A stretch of DNA of 64,000 nucleotides from Candidatus Microgenomates bacterium (GCA_025449735.1 JANWIV010000003.1:1-64000), one strand, 5' to 3'; counted from the first letter of the stretch, positions 25,121-35,125 are shown. Made by a program: numbers and translations. Notes: generated from the sequence alone by a model not told the origin.

Positions 25121-26458
25121 ATGTTTTTAAAACCTAAGATCCAAGAAGTAATTGTGCTTTCGGTTGGGGGTAGTCTAATTGTCCCCAATGGTGGTATTGA
25201 CGTCAAATTCTTGCGCGATTTTAATGATTTTATACGCAAACATATTAAGAAAGGTCGTAAATTCTTTATTGTCATTGGCGGTGGTCAAACTGCAAGAAAT
25301 TTTATCGATGCCGGTAAACGTATCGTCGACCAGATGCCTGATGAAGAGCTTGATTGGCTCGGGATTCATGGTACTCGGTTGAACGCCCATCTTATTCGAA
25401 CTATTTTCAGAGATATTGCTCATCCCAGAATTATCACTAAATATGACAGGCGCGCTTTTGGAATTAAAGAACCGGTGATTATTGGCGCTGGTTGGGAACC
25501 GGGTTGGTCAACCGACTATGATGCGGTGCTACTAGCTCGCGATTATAATGCGTCAGTCATCATCAACTTATCTAATATCGATTATGTCTACAACAAAGAT
25601 CCTAATGTCTACAAAGATGCCAAACCAATTAAAAAAACTACCTGGCAATATTTCGAGACACTTGTCGGTCAAGAATGGGTACCTGGCACCAGCGCCCCCT
25701 TTGATCCAGTTGCTAGCCAACTAGCCAAGAGACATGGAATAACTGTCATCATCACTAATGGTCATAAATTCAAGAATTTAGAAAATATCCTCAATGGCGA
25801 ATCATTTAAAGGCACTGTCATCACTCCATACAAAATTGATGCGACCTTTTACGATCGAGATTATTTTGAGGGGGACAAAAGCGAATATGCATGGGCCTAT
25901 ACCCAATCTTTTTTTGGCCGATTTTTAAATTCTTTGGTCAATCTTTATCGAGCAGCTTGGATTGCCTGGGTAATTAAGCCTAAGAATTGTCTCGATGTCG
26001 GCTGTGGCACTGGACTTCTCGTCAAAAACTTAAGAAAATTTGGTATCGAAGCTTATGGTATTGAAATCTCTCAATACGCACTTGATCGAGCTGATAAACA
26101 AGTAAAGCCTTATTTAAAATTCGGCGATATCACCAAAATTCCTTATGAAGCGGACACTTTCGACGTTGTCGTCACCTTTGATGTGCTTGAACATCTAGAG
26201 CGATCAAAATTGCGCCGTGCCATTGATGAATCGGTAAGAGTTAGTCGTAAATATGCCATTCATAAAGTGTTTACCAATGAGAATTATTATTTGCGCTGGT
26301 TTCACAAAAATGATTTTTCGCATTTGTCAGTCCTCAGCAAGCACTTTTGGTTAAAAATGTTTCAATATATAGATGATGCCGTAATAGTCCGCAAGCTTCT
26401 CTTTAGACTACCTTCTTTTTTTGAAACCATTTTTATTCTCCGAAAAAAAACCAGTTAA
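25121..26458 (+). CDS. Fusion of archaeal-type UMP kinase and a SAM-dependent methyltransferase
   Basis: Residues 1-230 form an amino-acid-kinase-fold domain with LSVGGSLIVPNGG, VIGGGQTAR, STDYDAVLLA and NLSNIDYVYNKDP, the pattern of archaeal-type UMP kinase that makes UDP. Residues about 280-445 form a class I methyltransferase with CLDVGCGTGLLVKNL (motif I) and VTFDVLEHLE. Both domains look intact and there is no internal stop or start at the join. I know of no common fusion of these two activities. The methylated substrate cannot be told; the C-terminal part resembles small-molecule methyltransferases. A terminator hairpin sits directly before the ATG. Confidence 0.85.
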   Translation: MFLKPKIQEVIVLSVGGSLIVPNGGIDVKFLRDFNDFIRKHIKKGRKFFIVIGGGQTARNFIDAGKRIVDQMPDEELDWLGIHGTRLNAHLIRTIFRDIAHPRIITKYDRRAFGIKEPVIIGAGWEPGWSTDYDAVLLARDYNASVIINLSNIDYVYNKDPNVYKDAKPIKKTTWQYFETLVGQEWVPGTSAPFDPVASQLAKRHGITVIITNGHKFKNLENILNGESFKGTVITPYKIDATFYDRDYFEGDKSEYAWAYTQSFFGRFLNSLVNLYRAAWIAWVIKPKNCLDVGCGTGLLVKNLRKFGIEAYGIEISQYALDRADKQVKPYLKFGDITKIPYEADTFDVVVTFDVLEHLERSKLRRAIDESVRVSRKYAIHKVFTNENYYLRWFHKNDFSHLSVLSKHFWLKMFQYIDDAVIVRKLLFRLPSFFETIFILRKKTS

Positions 26459-26747
26459 TCAAAAATCACCTTCTGTTTCAGAAAATAGTCAAGATGTGTG
26501 AAATGAGAACATGCTGATTATTGATATTTTGATGATTTGAATTATCTGAAGTGGGAATTAGTCACACATCATGCAGATATATCAAACATTCAAGATATCT
26601 TAATCAAAGATATCCCACTTCGCACATCAAATGATCAAGAATAAATACAGATACTGAAAAAGATAAAAGTATGAAAGTGTTCGAGATCCTGAATCAAGCC
26701 TTCGACCATGAGCTCAGGCCGAATTGTTCAGGATGACAAAAACCAAG
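26459..26747. other. Gene-free spacer with degenerate inverted repeats
   Basis: The 300-base gap before recF has no gene. GATGTGTGAAATGAG (26493) and the opposite-sense CCCACTTCGCACATC (ending 26628) bracket a region where GAAGTGGGA (26549) and TCCCACTTC (26613) are also inverted; this may be a decayed large hairpin. A palindromic element of the GATCCTGA...TCAGGATGAC type lies at 26683-26737. Confidence 0.55.
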
Positions 26748-26759
26748 TATAATATCCTC

Positions 26760-27806
26760 ATGATTTTAGAGTCTATCTCTCTTTCCCACTTCCGCAGTTT
26801 TGAAGATTCAATAATTAATTTCAGTCCTGACATAACTATTATCCTTGGTAAAAATTCTGTCGGCAAAACTAATCTACTTGAATCAATCAGTCTGATTCTC
26901 ACCGGCAAAGGTGTCAAGGAAGAGAAAGTTGATGAGTTTATTGCTTTTGATAAAAATAAAGCGACGATTTCGGCAGTACTAATTGATAATGATGATAAAC
27001 TAAACATAAGAGTCACCATAAAAAAATCAGAGCTCGGAATTGATAAAATCTTTCAAATAAATAAAACCATCAAACGTCTTTTTGAATATAGCCGGTCTAC
27101 ACCACCTATCGTCATCTTTACTCCTCAACAAATAAAAATCATCGATGGGTCGCCTGCCAAGCGCCGCGATTATATTGATATGGTCTTATGTCGAGTTGAT
27201 AGAAATTATTCCAAATCACTAAGAATTTATAACCAAGGTTTGCGCAAAAGAAATAAGGTGTTGGAGCAGAAAAAGCCTCTTGACCTAATTAGGCAGGAAC
27301 TAGTCTTTTGGGATAATTTGTTGATTGAACATGGCGCTTATATCAGTGAAAAAAGAACTGATCTGATTGAATTTTTCAACTTGCAAGGCAATGTGAACAA
27401 TCATCACTTTACTGCTAAATATATTAAAAATGAAATAACGAAGGATTCATTGGAACGAACTTTTGAAAGATCAATCTACAGTCGACGGACTGCGGTTGGA
27501 ATTCAAAAAGATGATTTCGAACTTACCTTGGCTGAAGAAAAGAAGTCTATTAACGTCCATAAATTTGGCTCACGCAGTGAACAAAGGCTAGCACTGTTTT
27601 GGCTTGCGATTAGACAACTTGATTATTTTGAAAAGAAAATCGATATTAAACCGATTCTACTTTTAGATGATGTCTTCTCGGAGCTAGATCTAGTGAATAA
27701 AGCAATAATTTTTGACATGATTGATAAATATCAAACTATTTTGACAACTACCGAAAAAGAGGTGATTGAAATGATTTCAACTCCACACGAGGTTGTTAAA
27801 TTATGA
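26760..27806 (+). CDS. recF: DNA replication and repair protein RecF
   Basis: The protein of 348 residues has an SMC-like ATPase layout: SLSHFRSFED at the N-terminus, Walker A LGKNSVGKTNLLE, the signature region HKFGSRSEQRLALFWLAI and Walker B LLLDDVFSELD. RecF loads RecA at gaps through RecO and RecR. The frame continues 12 codons upstream, but TATAAT at 26748-26753 ends 6 bases before ATG 26760, so that start was chosen. The signature GSRSEQR differs somewhat from the usual SQGQQR. Confidence 0.9.
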   Translation: MILESISLSHFRSFEDSIINFSPDITIILGKNSVGKTNLLESISLILTGKGVKEEKVDEFIAFDKNKATISAVLIDNDDKLNIRVTIKKSELGIDKIFQINKTIKRLFEYSRSTPPIVIFTPQQIKIIDGSPAKRRDYIDMVLCRVDRNYSKSLRIYNQGLRKRNKVLEQKKPLDLIRQELVFWDNLLIEHGAYISEKRTDLIEFFNLQGNVNNHHFTAKYIKNEITKDSLERTFERSIYSRRTAVGIQKDDFELTLAEEKKSINVHKFGSRSEQRLALFWLAIRQLDYFEKKIDIKPILLLDDVFSELDLVNKAIIFDMIDKYQTILTTTEKEVIEMISTPHEVVKL

Positions 27807-27808
27807 AT

Positions 27809-28159
27809 CTATTTGTGAAGTTCCTGTTGCTGAGGATAACGATCGCTGAGCCAATCTCTAGTATATTCTTCTAACAAGCGAACTCTACCCCTAATTTCTT
27901 CAGGAATAATGAAATTTTCTCCGGCAATATCAGCGACCAGATTTACCATTAAAGATCGAGTGTGTCCACTTTTACTATTTGGGTCCTCATCTTGACTCAT
28001 TAAGAATTCTTGAACGTAGGGTAGAATAGCTTCTCCTTGGGACCGTAAATAGCGATATTCATCACAGTCCAAATATCTCTCTATATTACTATGATAGCTC
28101 ATTCGCTCCGCGTGCACTCCCCAAGTCTCTACGACCCGATTAAATAATGGCTTTTCCAC
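27809..28159 (-). CDS. Uncharacterised 116-residue protein
   Basis: I do not recognise this protein. It is acidic and helical, with two tryptophans and no signal peptide or membrane helix; a stretch EEIRGRVRLLEEYTRDWL is a probable amphipathic helix near the C-terminus. The start is GTG; TAGAAT in the reading sense ends 6 bases before it, supporting a leaderless message. Its stop is two bases from the recF stop on the opposite strand. Confidence 0.6.
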   Translation of the reverse strand: MEKPLFNRVVETWGVHAERMSYHSNIERYLDCDEYRYLRSQGEAILPYVQEFLMSQDEDPNSKSGHTRSLMVNLVADIAGENFIIPEEIRGRVRLLEEYTRDWLSDRYPQQQELHK

Positions 28160-28194
28160 ACTGGAATTCTATCATAAATAATTAAATTATAGAA

Positions 28195-28251
28195 TACCGT
28201 AGGTGTGAACCTATTTAACCCCGGGGGTTATTTGGCTTTGAACCCACGGTA
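28195..28251. repeat. Long hairpin repeat, copy B
   Basis: TACCGTAGGT pairs with ACCCACGGTA at the ends and TAACCCC with GGGGGTTA at the centre. It matches copy A at 14621-14679 in ends and centre while the connecting arms differ. It lies between tRNA-Ser(CGA) and the next reverse-strand gene. Confidence 0.75.
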
Positions 28252-28317
28252 TTTTATTCCAAAACTATTTTCCCAATACTATTTTTGCGGAGAGTAGAGG
28301 ATTCGCCCCGACGGATG

Positions 28318-28403
28318 CGGAGAGGGTGAGATTCGAACTCACGTGAGCGTTGAGCTCCCAAGGTTTTCGAGACCTGGCCGATAGGCCGCTCCGGCACCTC
28401 TCC
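28318..28403 (-). tRNA. tRNA-Ser(CGA)
   Basis: The 86-base gene has acceptor arm GGAGAGG/CCTCTCC, a long variable arm, T-arm GTTCGAATC and anticodon loop CTCGAAA giving CGA. CCA is not encoded. Just past its 3' end the motif GCGGAGAG is repeated (28287 and 28317). Confidence 0.95.
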
Positions 28404-28509
28404 ATGGGATCCCGATATTCATCGGGATTAATTCAACATGCGCTAAAGTCTCGATGATCTCTTTCTTTAGCGAGTTTCATTGAATATTTTAACATATCGC
28501 CCTCTCCTA
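28404..28509 (-). other. Leader region upstream of tRNA-Ser(CGA)
   Basis: In the transcribed sense it begins TTAGGAGAGGGCG, which copies the tRNA 5' end, then has a hairpin with CGCTAAAG/CTTTAGCG arms (28441-28472), then GAATTAATCCCG with a CCCGAT/ATCGGG hairpin directly before the tRNA. The order matches 14345-14503. Sequences between the arms differ while pairing is kept. A 20-codon reading frame follows the AGGAGAGG but is not conserved at the other locus. Confidence 0.5.
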
Positions 28510-28544
28510 AACTTTATGAATTTGGTAAAATAGCGCTGACAAAC

Positions 28545-30302
28545 ATGAGTTCCACCACTGAAGAAGTAAAAAGTAAAATCGATATTGTTGATTATATCGG
28601 TACGGTTGTTGAGTTGAAGCGCGCCGGTCGAAATTTCAAAGCGAATTGCCCATTTCATAGTGAGCATACCCCTTCATTTATGGTCTCACCGGAGCGACAA
28701 ACCTGGCGATGTTTCGGTGCTTGCCAAGAAGGCGGTGACGTCATTAGCTTTCTCATGAAATGGGAAAATTTTACATTTTATGAAGCGCTCAAGGAACTAG
28801 CACAAAAGGCAGGGGTAAAATTGAAGAGTTTGGACCTGCAAGACCGTGCCTGGCAAAAAAAAGAGGTCTTACTTAACATAAATAATCTTGCTGAAAAATA
28901 TTATCACTACATTTTAACCACCCATAAAGCCGGCAGCGCCGCCCGCGACTATCTAAAAGATAGAGGAGTTAATGAAAAAATTATCGAAACCTTCATGCTT
29001 GGTTTTTCTCCTAGCTCATGGGGTTCATTGCAATCTTTTTTGAAGAAAAAAGGAGTTAACGACTCTGATGCCGTTGAAGCGGGTTTGCTCATCAAAGGAA
29101 ACCATGGCTTGTATGATCGGTTTCGCGCCAGATTGATGTTTCCGATCAAAGATCCTCGCGGTCAAACTGTTGGTTTTTCAGGACGATTGATAATCAACAA
29201 CGAAACCCAAGCCAAATATGTCAACACTCCTGAGACGCCTCTATATTTAAAAAGACAAACTCTTTATGGCATTGATCATTCAAAGGAAGCCATCAAAAAA
29301 GAAGGCAGTGCTATTATTGTCGAAGGTGAATTCGATATGTTATCTCTCTATCAAGCGGGGATTAGCAACGTCGTTGCGATTAAAGGCTCGGCACTTACTC
29401 GTGATCAACTTATGCTCTTGAAAAGATTTACTAATCATATCATTCTTTCACTTGATTCTGATTTTTCTGGTGGAGAGACGACTCGACGTGCGGTCGCTGA
29501 TGCTGAAAGCTTGGATTTTAAAGTTGAGGTCTCAGTGCTTGATTTTGCCAAAGATCCTGATGAAGCCGTTAAAACAGATCTTATTAAGTTTAAGAAAATT
29601 ATTAAAAAACCAATTCCAGTTTATGATTTTATTATTGACCATGCCTTGCAAACTCATAATGGGATCGATGCTTTTTCTAAAAAAGAGGCTGTCGAGGCAA
29701 TGATTCCTTATATTATTGATATTTCAAACCCAATTATTAAAGATCACTACATCAAAAAAATTGCCCGTAGCATTGATTCTGACGAAAGCTCAATTGAAAT
29801 GATGATCAGACAATTCAAAAGAAAAGTGCAAAATAAAAGCACGGCATCATTTGTTAATAAATCTACGCAAATAGATAGACTTGGACTGTTGCAACAATAT
29901 ATATTAAGTGTTACAGTGCAAAGCAGGCACGCAACTGATTTGCTAAACCAGATAAATGCGGTTCTGGGTGAAGAAGACTTTACGGTACCTGCCTACCATA
30001 AACTAATTTCTAAATTGACTTTATCCACTCAAAATAACTCAGAGCTTGATATTAATAAATTTGTCAAAAGCTTACCCACACCGCTTCAGGTTGTCTTTGA
30101 TGAGTTGTTTTTGTTCGATGTCAATCAAATCGCTGATGAGATAATTGTCAAAGATTTCGGCAAATCACTACTTCACTTGAAGAGATATTCTCTTAAGCAA
30201 CAGATTAAAGAAATTTTAGGTCAACCAAATAGTGATGAAAATATAGTGAGAGCGCTTTCTGTCAATCTTACTAAGGTTGAAAAAGAGCTTGCAATTGTGT
30301 AA
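28545..30302 (+). CDS. dnaG: DNA primase DnaG
   Basis: The 585-residue protein has the N-terminal zinc-binding domain (CPFHSEHTPSF and WRCFGACQEGGDV; the second cysteine pair is one residue wider than usual), the catalytic Toprim domain (VEGEFDMLSLYQAGI, LDSDFSGG) and a C-terminal helicase-binding region. It makes RNA primers at the replication fork. It is followed after 12 bases by rpoD, the classic macromolecular-synthesis order. A TAAAAT box lies 13 bases before the ATG. Confidence 0.97.
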   Translation: MSSTTEEVKSKIDIVDYIGTVVELKRAGRNFKANCPFHSEHTPSFMVSPERQTWRCFGACQEGGDVISFLMKWENFTFYEALKELAQKAGVKLKSLDLQDRAWQKKEVLLNINNLAEKYYHYILTTHKAGSAARDYLKDRGVNEKIIETFMLGFSPSSWGSLQSFLKKKGVNDSDAVEAGLLIKGNHGLYDRFRARLMFPIKDPRGQTVGFSGRLIINNETQAKYVNTPETPLYLKRQTLYGIDHSKEAIKKEGSAIIVEGEFDMLSLYQAGISNVVAIKGSALTRDQLMLLKRFTNHIILSLDSDFSGGETTRRAVADAESLDFKVEVSVLDFAKDPDEAVKTDLIKFKKIIKKPIPVYDFIIDHALQTHNGIDAFSKKEAVEAMIPYIIDISNPIIKDHYIKKIARSIDSDESSIEMMIRQFKRKVQNKSTASFVNKSTQIDRLGLLQQYILSVTVQSRHATDLLNQINAVLGEEDFTVPAYHKLISKLTLSTQNNSELDINKFVKSLPTPLQVVFDELFLFDVNQIADEIIVKDFGKSLLHLKRYSLKQQIKEILGQPNSDENIVRALSVNLTKVEKELAIV

Positions 30303-30314
30303 AATGAGGCTTAC

Positions 30315-31406
30315 ATGAGTTTGCAAAAAATTCCAAAAAACATCGATGAACTCCTTCAGCAAGGAAAAGATAATGGCTTCCTCGTCATCGATGATATTTT
30401 CTTTATCTATCCTGACCCAGAGCATCATATTGATGAGATCGACGAGCTTTTTGACAAAACAATTAACCTAGATATTGATATCTTTGAAAATGTTTCAACA
30501 AGAGAAGAAGAAGAGGCAAAAAAATCTATTGAGGAGCTGGAAAAAGAACTTAAAACCTTAATCACTCTTAAACAGGGAGAATCGCTTGATCCGATTAAAA
30601 TGTATCTTAAGGAAATTGGTCTACATCCTTTGCTTAAATTTGAAGAGGAGATTGAATATGCCAAGGCTTATGAAAAAGAGGATCTCGAAGCAAGAAAGAA
30701 ATTGATCCAATCCAACCTAAGATTAGTTGTCTCGATAGCTAAAAAATATCTTGGCCGTCGACTTTCTTTTCTTGATTTGATTCAAGAAGGCAATCAGGGG
30801 CTTATTAAGGCGGTAGAAAAATATGACTGGCGACGTGGTTATAAATTCTCCACTTATGCCACTTGGTGGATCAGGCAAGCAATTACCCGTGCGATTGCAG
30901 ACCAATCTCGCACCATAAGAATCCCAGTCCACATGGTCGACAGCATCAATCGATATTATAAAACACAAAGAAAGCTGACGCAAAAATTGGGTCGCGAGCC
31001 AAAAGTCGAAGAGATAGCGACCGACATGGAAATAAGTGTCAAAGATGTTGAGAATTTGATAAAAATCAGTCAACATCCTAAATCACTTTCAACCCCAATT
31101 GGAGATGATAAAGAAACGACGCTGGAACAATTTATTGCTGACGAGGATCAACCTAGTCTGTATGACTCGGTTTCCAAAGAATTTTTGCGCGATTATTTAA
31201 ATGATGTCTTGGATACGCTATCAGATCGTGAAAAAAGAGTGCTCATAATGAGATTTGGGCTTGACGATGGCAAGCCAAAGACACTCGAAGATGTCGGCAA
31301 AGAATTTAATGTCACTCGAGAGAGAATCAGACAAATAGAAGCCAAGGCAATTCGTAAACTGCGCCACCCGACCCGCGCCAGGAAACTAAAAGACTTTTTA
31401 GAGTAG
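30315..31406 (+). CDS. rpoD: Primary sigma factor RpoD (SigA)
   Basis: The 363-residue protein has region 1.2 ([16 protein letters not shown]), region 2 with the -10 reading helix ([20 protein letters not shown]), region 3 and region 4 ([19 protein letters not shown]). A shortened region 1.1-like N-terminus is present. It directs RNA polymerase to TTGACA/TATAAT promoters, which are indeed visible in the window. It is the second gene of the dnaG-rpoD pair. Confidence 0.97.
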   Translation: MSLQKIPKNIDELLQQGKDNGFLVIDDIFFIYPDPEHHIDEIDELFDKTINLDIDIFENVSTREEEEAKKSIEELEKELKTLITLKQGESLDPIKMYLKEIGLHPLLKFEEEIEYAKAYEKEDLEARKKLIQSNLRLVVSIAKKYLGRRLSFLDLIQEGNQGLIKAVEKYDWRRGYKFSTYATWWIRQAITRAIADQSRTIRIPVHMVDSINRYYKTQRKLTQKLGREPKVEEIATDMEISVKDVENLIKISQHPKSLSTPIGDDKETTLEQFIADEDQPSLYDSVSKEFLRDYLNDVLDTLSDREKRVLIMRFGLDDGKPKTLEDVGKEFNVTRERIRQIEAKAIRKLRHPTRARKLKDFLE

Positions 31407-31420
31407 GGAGCAAACAATAC

Positions 31421-31518
31421 GTCATCCTGGCTTGACCAGGATCTACTTTATAGTTACATTTTAAATTATTCCAAAACATAGATTCTGGATGCACTCATTC
31501 TTCGTTTACCAGAATGAC
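31421..31518. repeat. Palindromic repeat pair between convergent genes
   Basis: GTCATCCTGGCTTGACCAGGAT at the left, here split as GTCATCCTGG and CCAGGAT arms, and CCAGAATGAC at the right belong to the GTCAT...ATGAC family. They sit between rpoD and the convergent helicase gene, where they may stop transcription from both sides. Confidence 0.7.
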
Positions 31519-31543
31519 ATAAATTGTTGATGAATAATATTTT

Positions 31544-34500
31544 TTATTTTTCCAAAAACTCAAGGTTTCTTATTTCTTTCATCACTGTCCGAATTAGCTC
31601 TTTCAAATCATTGACGTCTGAGTCTAAAAGCTCAAATTCTCGCCTTACTAATTTGCCACTAGCCTTATCCGCTTCTACAAAATCAAACATGCCCGATTCC
31701 ACAGTATAGGGAAGTGTAGAATCCAGTTGGGCCAGCAGTTTATAAAAAAGGAGCTGTCGCTTAAGTGGCCCACGAATTGACTCAGGTAGTTTTTGTTCTC
31801 TATCCGAGAGTTTCGCCGACACAGTCTTCCCTTCAATTTCTCCGATTGTTCTTTGATGACCAGTTTTATAATCAATGACTCGTACTGTTTTATCATCCTT
31901 GTTCAGGATATCAATTCGATCCACTCGACCAGTTAACACAATGTCATCTAAAACAGTCCTTGAAAAACTTCTGCCGAAATAGCGCTCGATGAAAAGAGGG
32001 GAAACATTTTCATTTTTGTACTCCTCATGATACTTAATCAAAGTCTCCTTACCTCTAGAGAGCCACGACTGCAAATCTTCCTTTGTCAATATTTCTTCTT
32101 TAAGGGCACGGGCGAAATGATTATAAAGCTCGCCATCATTAATTTTTTTATTTTGTTGTTTTGCATTATAAAATTTTTCGAGCGCGATGTGTATTGCTGA
32201 CCCAAATCCCATATGAGGCGGCTTGGCTCGAGGCACCCGAAGCAATACATTTTCCACAAATTCTTGATTATCACGAAGATAAGTATTTAAAGCAGTAACT
32301 GATAATTTAAAGTCGGAAACTAAAAGCCGGAAATACTGCTTATCACTTACAATAACTTTTTTCTCTACCGGAGAGACAAGCTTGGTCAAATTAGCATGCA
32401 TGTCTTCTGAGACCTGAGGGACTATTTTGTCGACAAACTTCTCTCCCATTTCAGACAAAAACATTGATGGAATAGTTACGCGCGATCTCAGCTCGCTAAC
32501 GATCGTCTCTGGATAACTAAGGTAAACATTGCTCTTGGCCCGAGTTAAAGCCACATAAAACAAGCGCCTTTCGTCTTCATTTTGCTCTTTTTTGGAGATA
32601 TCGGTATTTGACAATATCCCAGTAGGCAATGGAATTAAATCGTGAACTCGGTTGTTGCCCCATTTTCTATCAGTCAGATTGACCAAAAAAACATGACTCC
32701 ATTCTCTACCCTTTGCCTTATGGACAGTTGACAGATGAATCGCTCCCCGCTCTATATTTAAATCATCGGCAAATATCGGCAGATGATATTGGCTCATTAA
32801 ATCAGTCGCCTGCAAAAAATCAATCAGTTTAAAATCATGATGCTCTCGATTCAATGCTTTTATCTCCCGATATAGCGAATTTAAATTTATTAAGTGTTCC
32901 ATACTGCTTTCGCTAACTAATATATAGTTCAAGAAACCAGACTCCTTAATTATTTCCTCAAAAAGAGCTGAGAAAATTTTTGTACTATCACGGGTGCCCC
33001 AATCGACAATCTTTTGCATAAATGTTACTACTGATTCAAACTCCTTTTCCGATATCGGTGTGCCGACATGATGTTTGTTTATGAAATCAAGACCACTAGC
33101 GACAGTGTCATAGATTGATAGATTGTTTTTCCCAGCCACTCTTCCTATTTTCATTGCCAGTGTAGATGATATCTGAGTCCACTCATAACACATCAATTCA
33201 AAAAGTGAATCTGTTGCAATCCCTGCTTTAAGCTCGTTTATAGTCCGCAGTAACACAATAAGCTGGCGAATCAACTCAGACTTTAAGACATCCTCACCAC
33301 CTTCGATCGAATAGCTGACTCCCCACTTTTCTAAAATTGACTGCAGCTCTGATGCGTCTGAATTATGACGATATAGAATCGCGATTTCCTCAGGGGCCAC
33401 ACCGGTAGAAATTAGATTTTTAATTTTCTCAGCAATATAAATATGTTCGACAATTTGTGAAGGACAGGAATATAAATTAATTTTTGAAGTGGAAGATTTT
33501 GAATCACTTATTAATTTCGTTTCAAGCACTTTAAATAGTTTAATTACAGCCGCATCTGTTGAGCTTTCTTTTGAGGTTAATAAATTATTGTTAATCACGG
33601 TTCTCGCACTATCAAGCAAAAACTGAGGACTCCGGTAGGAACGCGAAAGATTGATTATTGGCGCATTGGGATATTTTTTGGCAAAATCGGCAACGTTTTC
33701 AATACTGGCCCCTTGAAATCTAAAAATCGCTTGATTGGGATCTCCGACGACAAAGACATCGGCTTTCTCCCCCCAGAATTCGGCTAAAAGCGAAACGATT
33801 TTATTTTGGGCACTGTTGGTATCTTGATACTCATCAATCAAAAAATAATGCAGTGTCTCCTGATATTTTAGAAGCAACTCCTTATGTTGATTAAAAGCCT
33901 CAACCACAAGAGCGACCATGTCATCAAAATCAAACGCCAATGCCTGACGCAATCTTATTTCATATTCATGATAGACAGTCGCTAGCTCTTGATTTTTATG
34001 ACGACTATTTATTTCTTTATTTAACTCCGCTTTTGTTAATTTAAGATTTTCAAGATTGATAGCAAAGGCTTTTTTGACAATACGGTCAAAATTGTCAGGG
34101 GTAATTCCCTCTCTTTTCAAATCAGAGATTGAAGAAGCAATATCTGTCAAATAAAACATGGTTCTTGAAAGCGGCTTGAGCGCTTTTAGTGGCAGCTCCT
34201 TGATAATACTTTCAAATAAACCGTATCTTGAAAGAGATGATAGAGCCTCACTATTCCTATCAATCTCGAAATATTCAGGATTGGTTTTTATGATCTCAAC
34301 ACAAAAGGAATGAAAGGTTGAAATATTGACATAATAGCCAGTATTGCCCATTATTGAGACCACCCTAGCTCTCATATTGTTTGCTGCTGATTCTGTAAAA
34401 GTAAGTGCTAGGATAGCATGAGGAGGAGTATCGGTTTTAAGGAGAATATTGGCAATTCTGGCGGCCAAAACATGAGTCTTGCCAGTCCCCGGCCCGGCAA

Positions 34501-34597
34501 TCACCATCAGCGGGCCTTCAATGGTGTCAACTGCCTGTTTTTGTGCTGGATTGAGTTTTTTATAAACCGCATCAAACCGTTTGCTTCCAATTTTCAT
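31544..34597 (-). CDS. UvrD/AddA-like helicase with C-terminal RecB-type nuclease domain
   Basis: The 1017-residue protein begins with an SF1A helicase: Walker A AGPGTGKTHVLA (34-45), LIDEYQDTN, GDPNQAIFRFQGA and VHKAKGREW. The last 270 residues carry MGFGSAIHIALEKFY and RVDRIDILNKDD then VIDYKTG, the PD-(D/E)XK nuclease motifs of RecB/AddA. This suggests a single-chain enzyme for processing double-strand breaks. No AddB-like partner is adjacent. TATAAT in the reading sense (34606-34611) is 8 bases before the ATG. Confidence 0.9.
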   Translation of the reverse strand: MKIGSKRFDAVYKKLNPAQKQAVDTIEGPLMVIAGPGTGKTHVLAARIANILLKTDTPPHAILALTFTESAANNMRARVVSIMGNTGYYVNISTFHSFCVEIIKTNPEYFEIDRNSEALSSLSRYGLFESIIKELPLKALKPLSRTMFYLTDIASSISDLKREGITPDNFDRIVKKAFAINLENLKLTKAELNKEINSRHKNQELATVYHEYEIRLRQALAFDFDDMVALVVEAFNQHKELLLKYQETLHYFLIDEYQDTNSAQNKIVSLLAEFWGEKADVFVVGDPNQAIFRFQGASIENVADFAKKYPNAPIINLSRSYRSPQFLLDSARTVINNNLLTSKESSTDAAVIKLFKVLETKLISDSKSSTSKINLYSCPSQIVEHIYIAEKIKNLISTGVAPEEIAILYRHNSDASELQSILEKWGVSYSIEGGEDVLKSELIRQLIVLLRTINELKAGIATDSLFELMCYEWTQISSTLAMKIGRVAGKNNLSIYDTVASGLDFINKHHVGTPISEKEFESVVTFMQKIVDWGTRDSTKIFSALFEEIIKESGFLNYILVSESSMEHLINLNSLYREIKALNREHHDFKLIDFLQATDLMSQYHLPIFADDLNIERGAIHLSTVHKAKGREWSHVFLVNLTDRKWGNNRVHDLIPLPTGILSNTDISKKEQNEDERRLFYVALTRAKSNVYLSYPETIVSELRSRVTIPSMFLSEMGEKFVDKIVPQVSEDMHANLTKLVSPVEKKVIVSDKQYFRLLVSDFKLSVTALNTYLRDNQEFVENVLLRVPRAKPPHMGFGSAIHIALEKFYNAKQQNKKINDGELYNHFARALKEEILTKEDLQSWLSRGKETLIKYHEEYKNENVSPLFIERYFGRSFSRTVLDDIVLTGRVDRIDILNKDDKTVRVIDYKTGHQRTIGEIEGKTVSAKLSDREQKLPESIRGPLKRQLLFYKLLAQLDSTLPYTVESGMFDFVEADKASGKLVRREFELLDSDVNDLKELIRTVMKEIRNLEFLEK

Positions 34598-34655
34598 GTG
34601 TAGACATTATAGCAGGAAGTCAACAGAGCAAATTATTCGTTATAGAATTTCGCTA

Positions 34656-35033
34656 TTATGAGGTGAGTTCGATATTATATCCTTCAGGAAGATGATCTTG
34701 GAAAATAATTCTCGTCTTTTCCCGTGCTTTGTTTGTCGGTCGCATTATCCGGAGCGTCATCGACTCGCCACCTATCATTACCAATTTGACATTAGATTTG
34801 CTGCCCCGTACAGAGGCTTGCCCGGCATCGACCTCATCTCTATCCATTATTTTCAATTCAGTTACTAGAGGTAGAATATTATCTACAATCGCGAGCTCTT
34901 CATGAGAAGGGTATGTACCGCTTGTATACTCATCCATTTCAACAGGAGAAGTGATGTGTAAAGAGTCTCCAACGCGCACGAATTTAAAGTAACGAGTTTG
35001 CTCTGCCTCCGATAACCTTCCTATAAGTTCCAT
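34656..35033 (-). CDS. Uncharacterised 125-residue protein
   Basis: I do not recognise this soluble, slightly acidic protein. It contains YFKFVRVGDSLHITSPVEMD near the N-terminus and SNVKLVMIGGESMTLRIM later, alternating beta-strand-like segments, and no signal or membrane helix. TATAAT (reading sense, 35040-35045) ends 6 bases before the ATG, so it appears to be a separately transcribed leaderless gene. Neighbours give no hint of its role. Confidence 0.6.
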   Translation of the reverse strand: MELIGRLSEAEQTRYFKFVRVGDSLHITSPVEMDEYTSGTYPSHEELAIVDNILPLVTELKIMDRDEVDAGQASVRGSKSNVKLVMIGGESMTLRIMRPTNKAREKTRIIFQDHLPEGYNIELTS

Positions 35034-35125
35034 ACAAATATTATAGCATATTTGAGCCTCCTAGTAACCCAGACCTATTAAATAAATTCCTTCAGAAAAC
35101 CTCATTTCTAATCAACTCAGAAGAT

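Noticed and set aside
28478-28509. 20-codon leader peptide before tRNA-Ser(CGA)
   Set aside because: The matching region at the other tRNA-Ser gene gives a different, shorter frame, so coding is not conserved and the peptide is not serine-rich.
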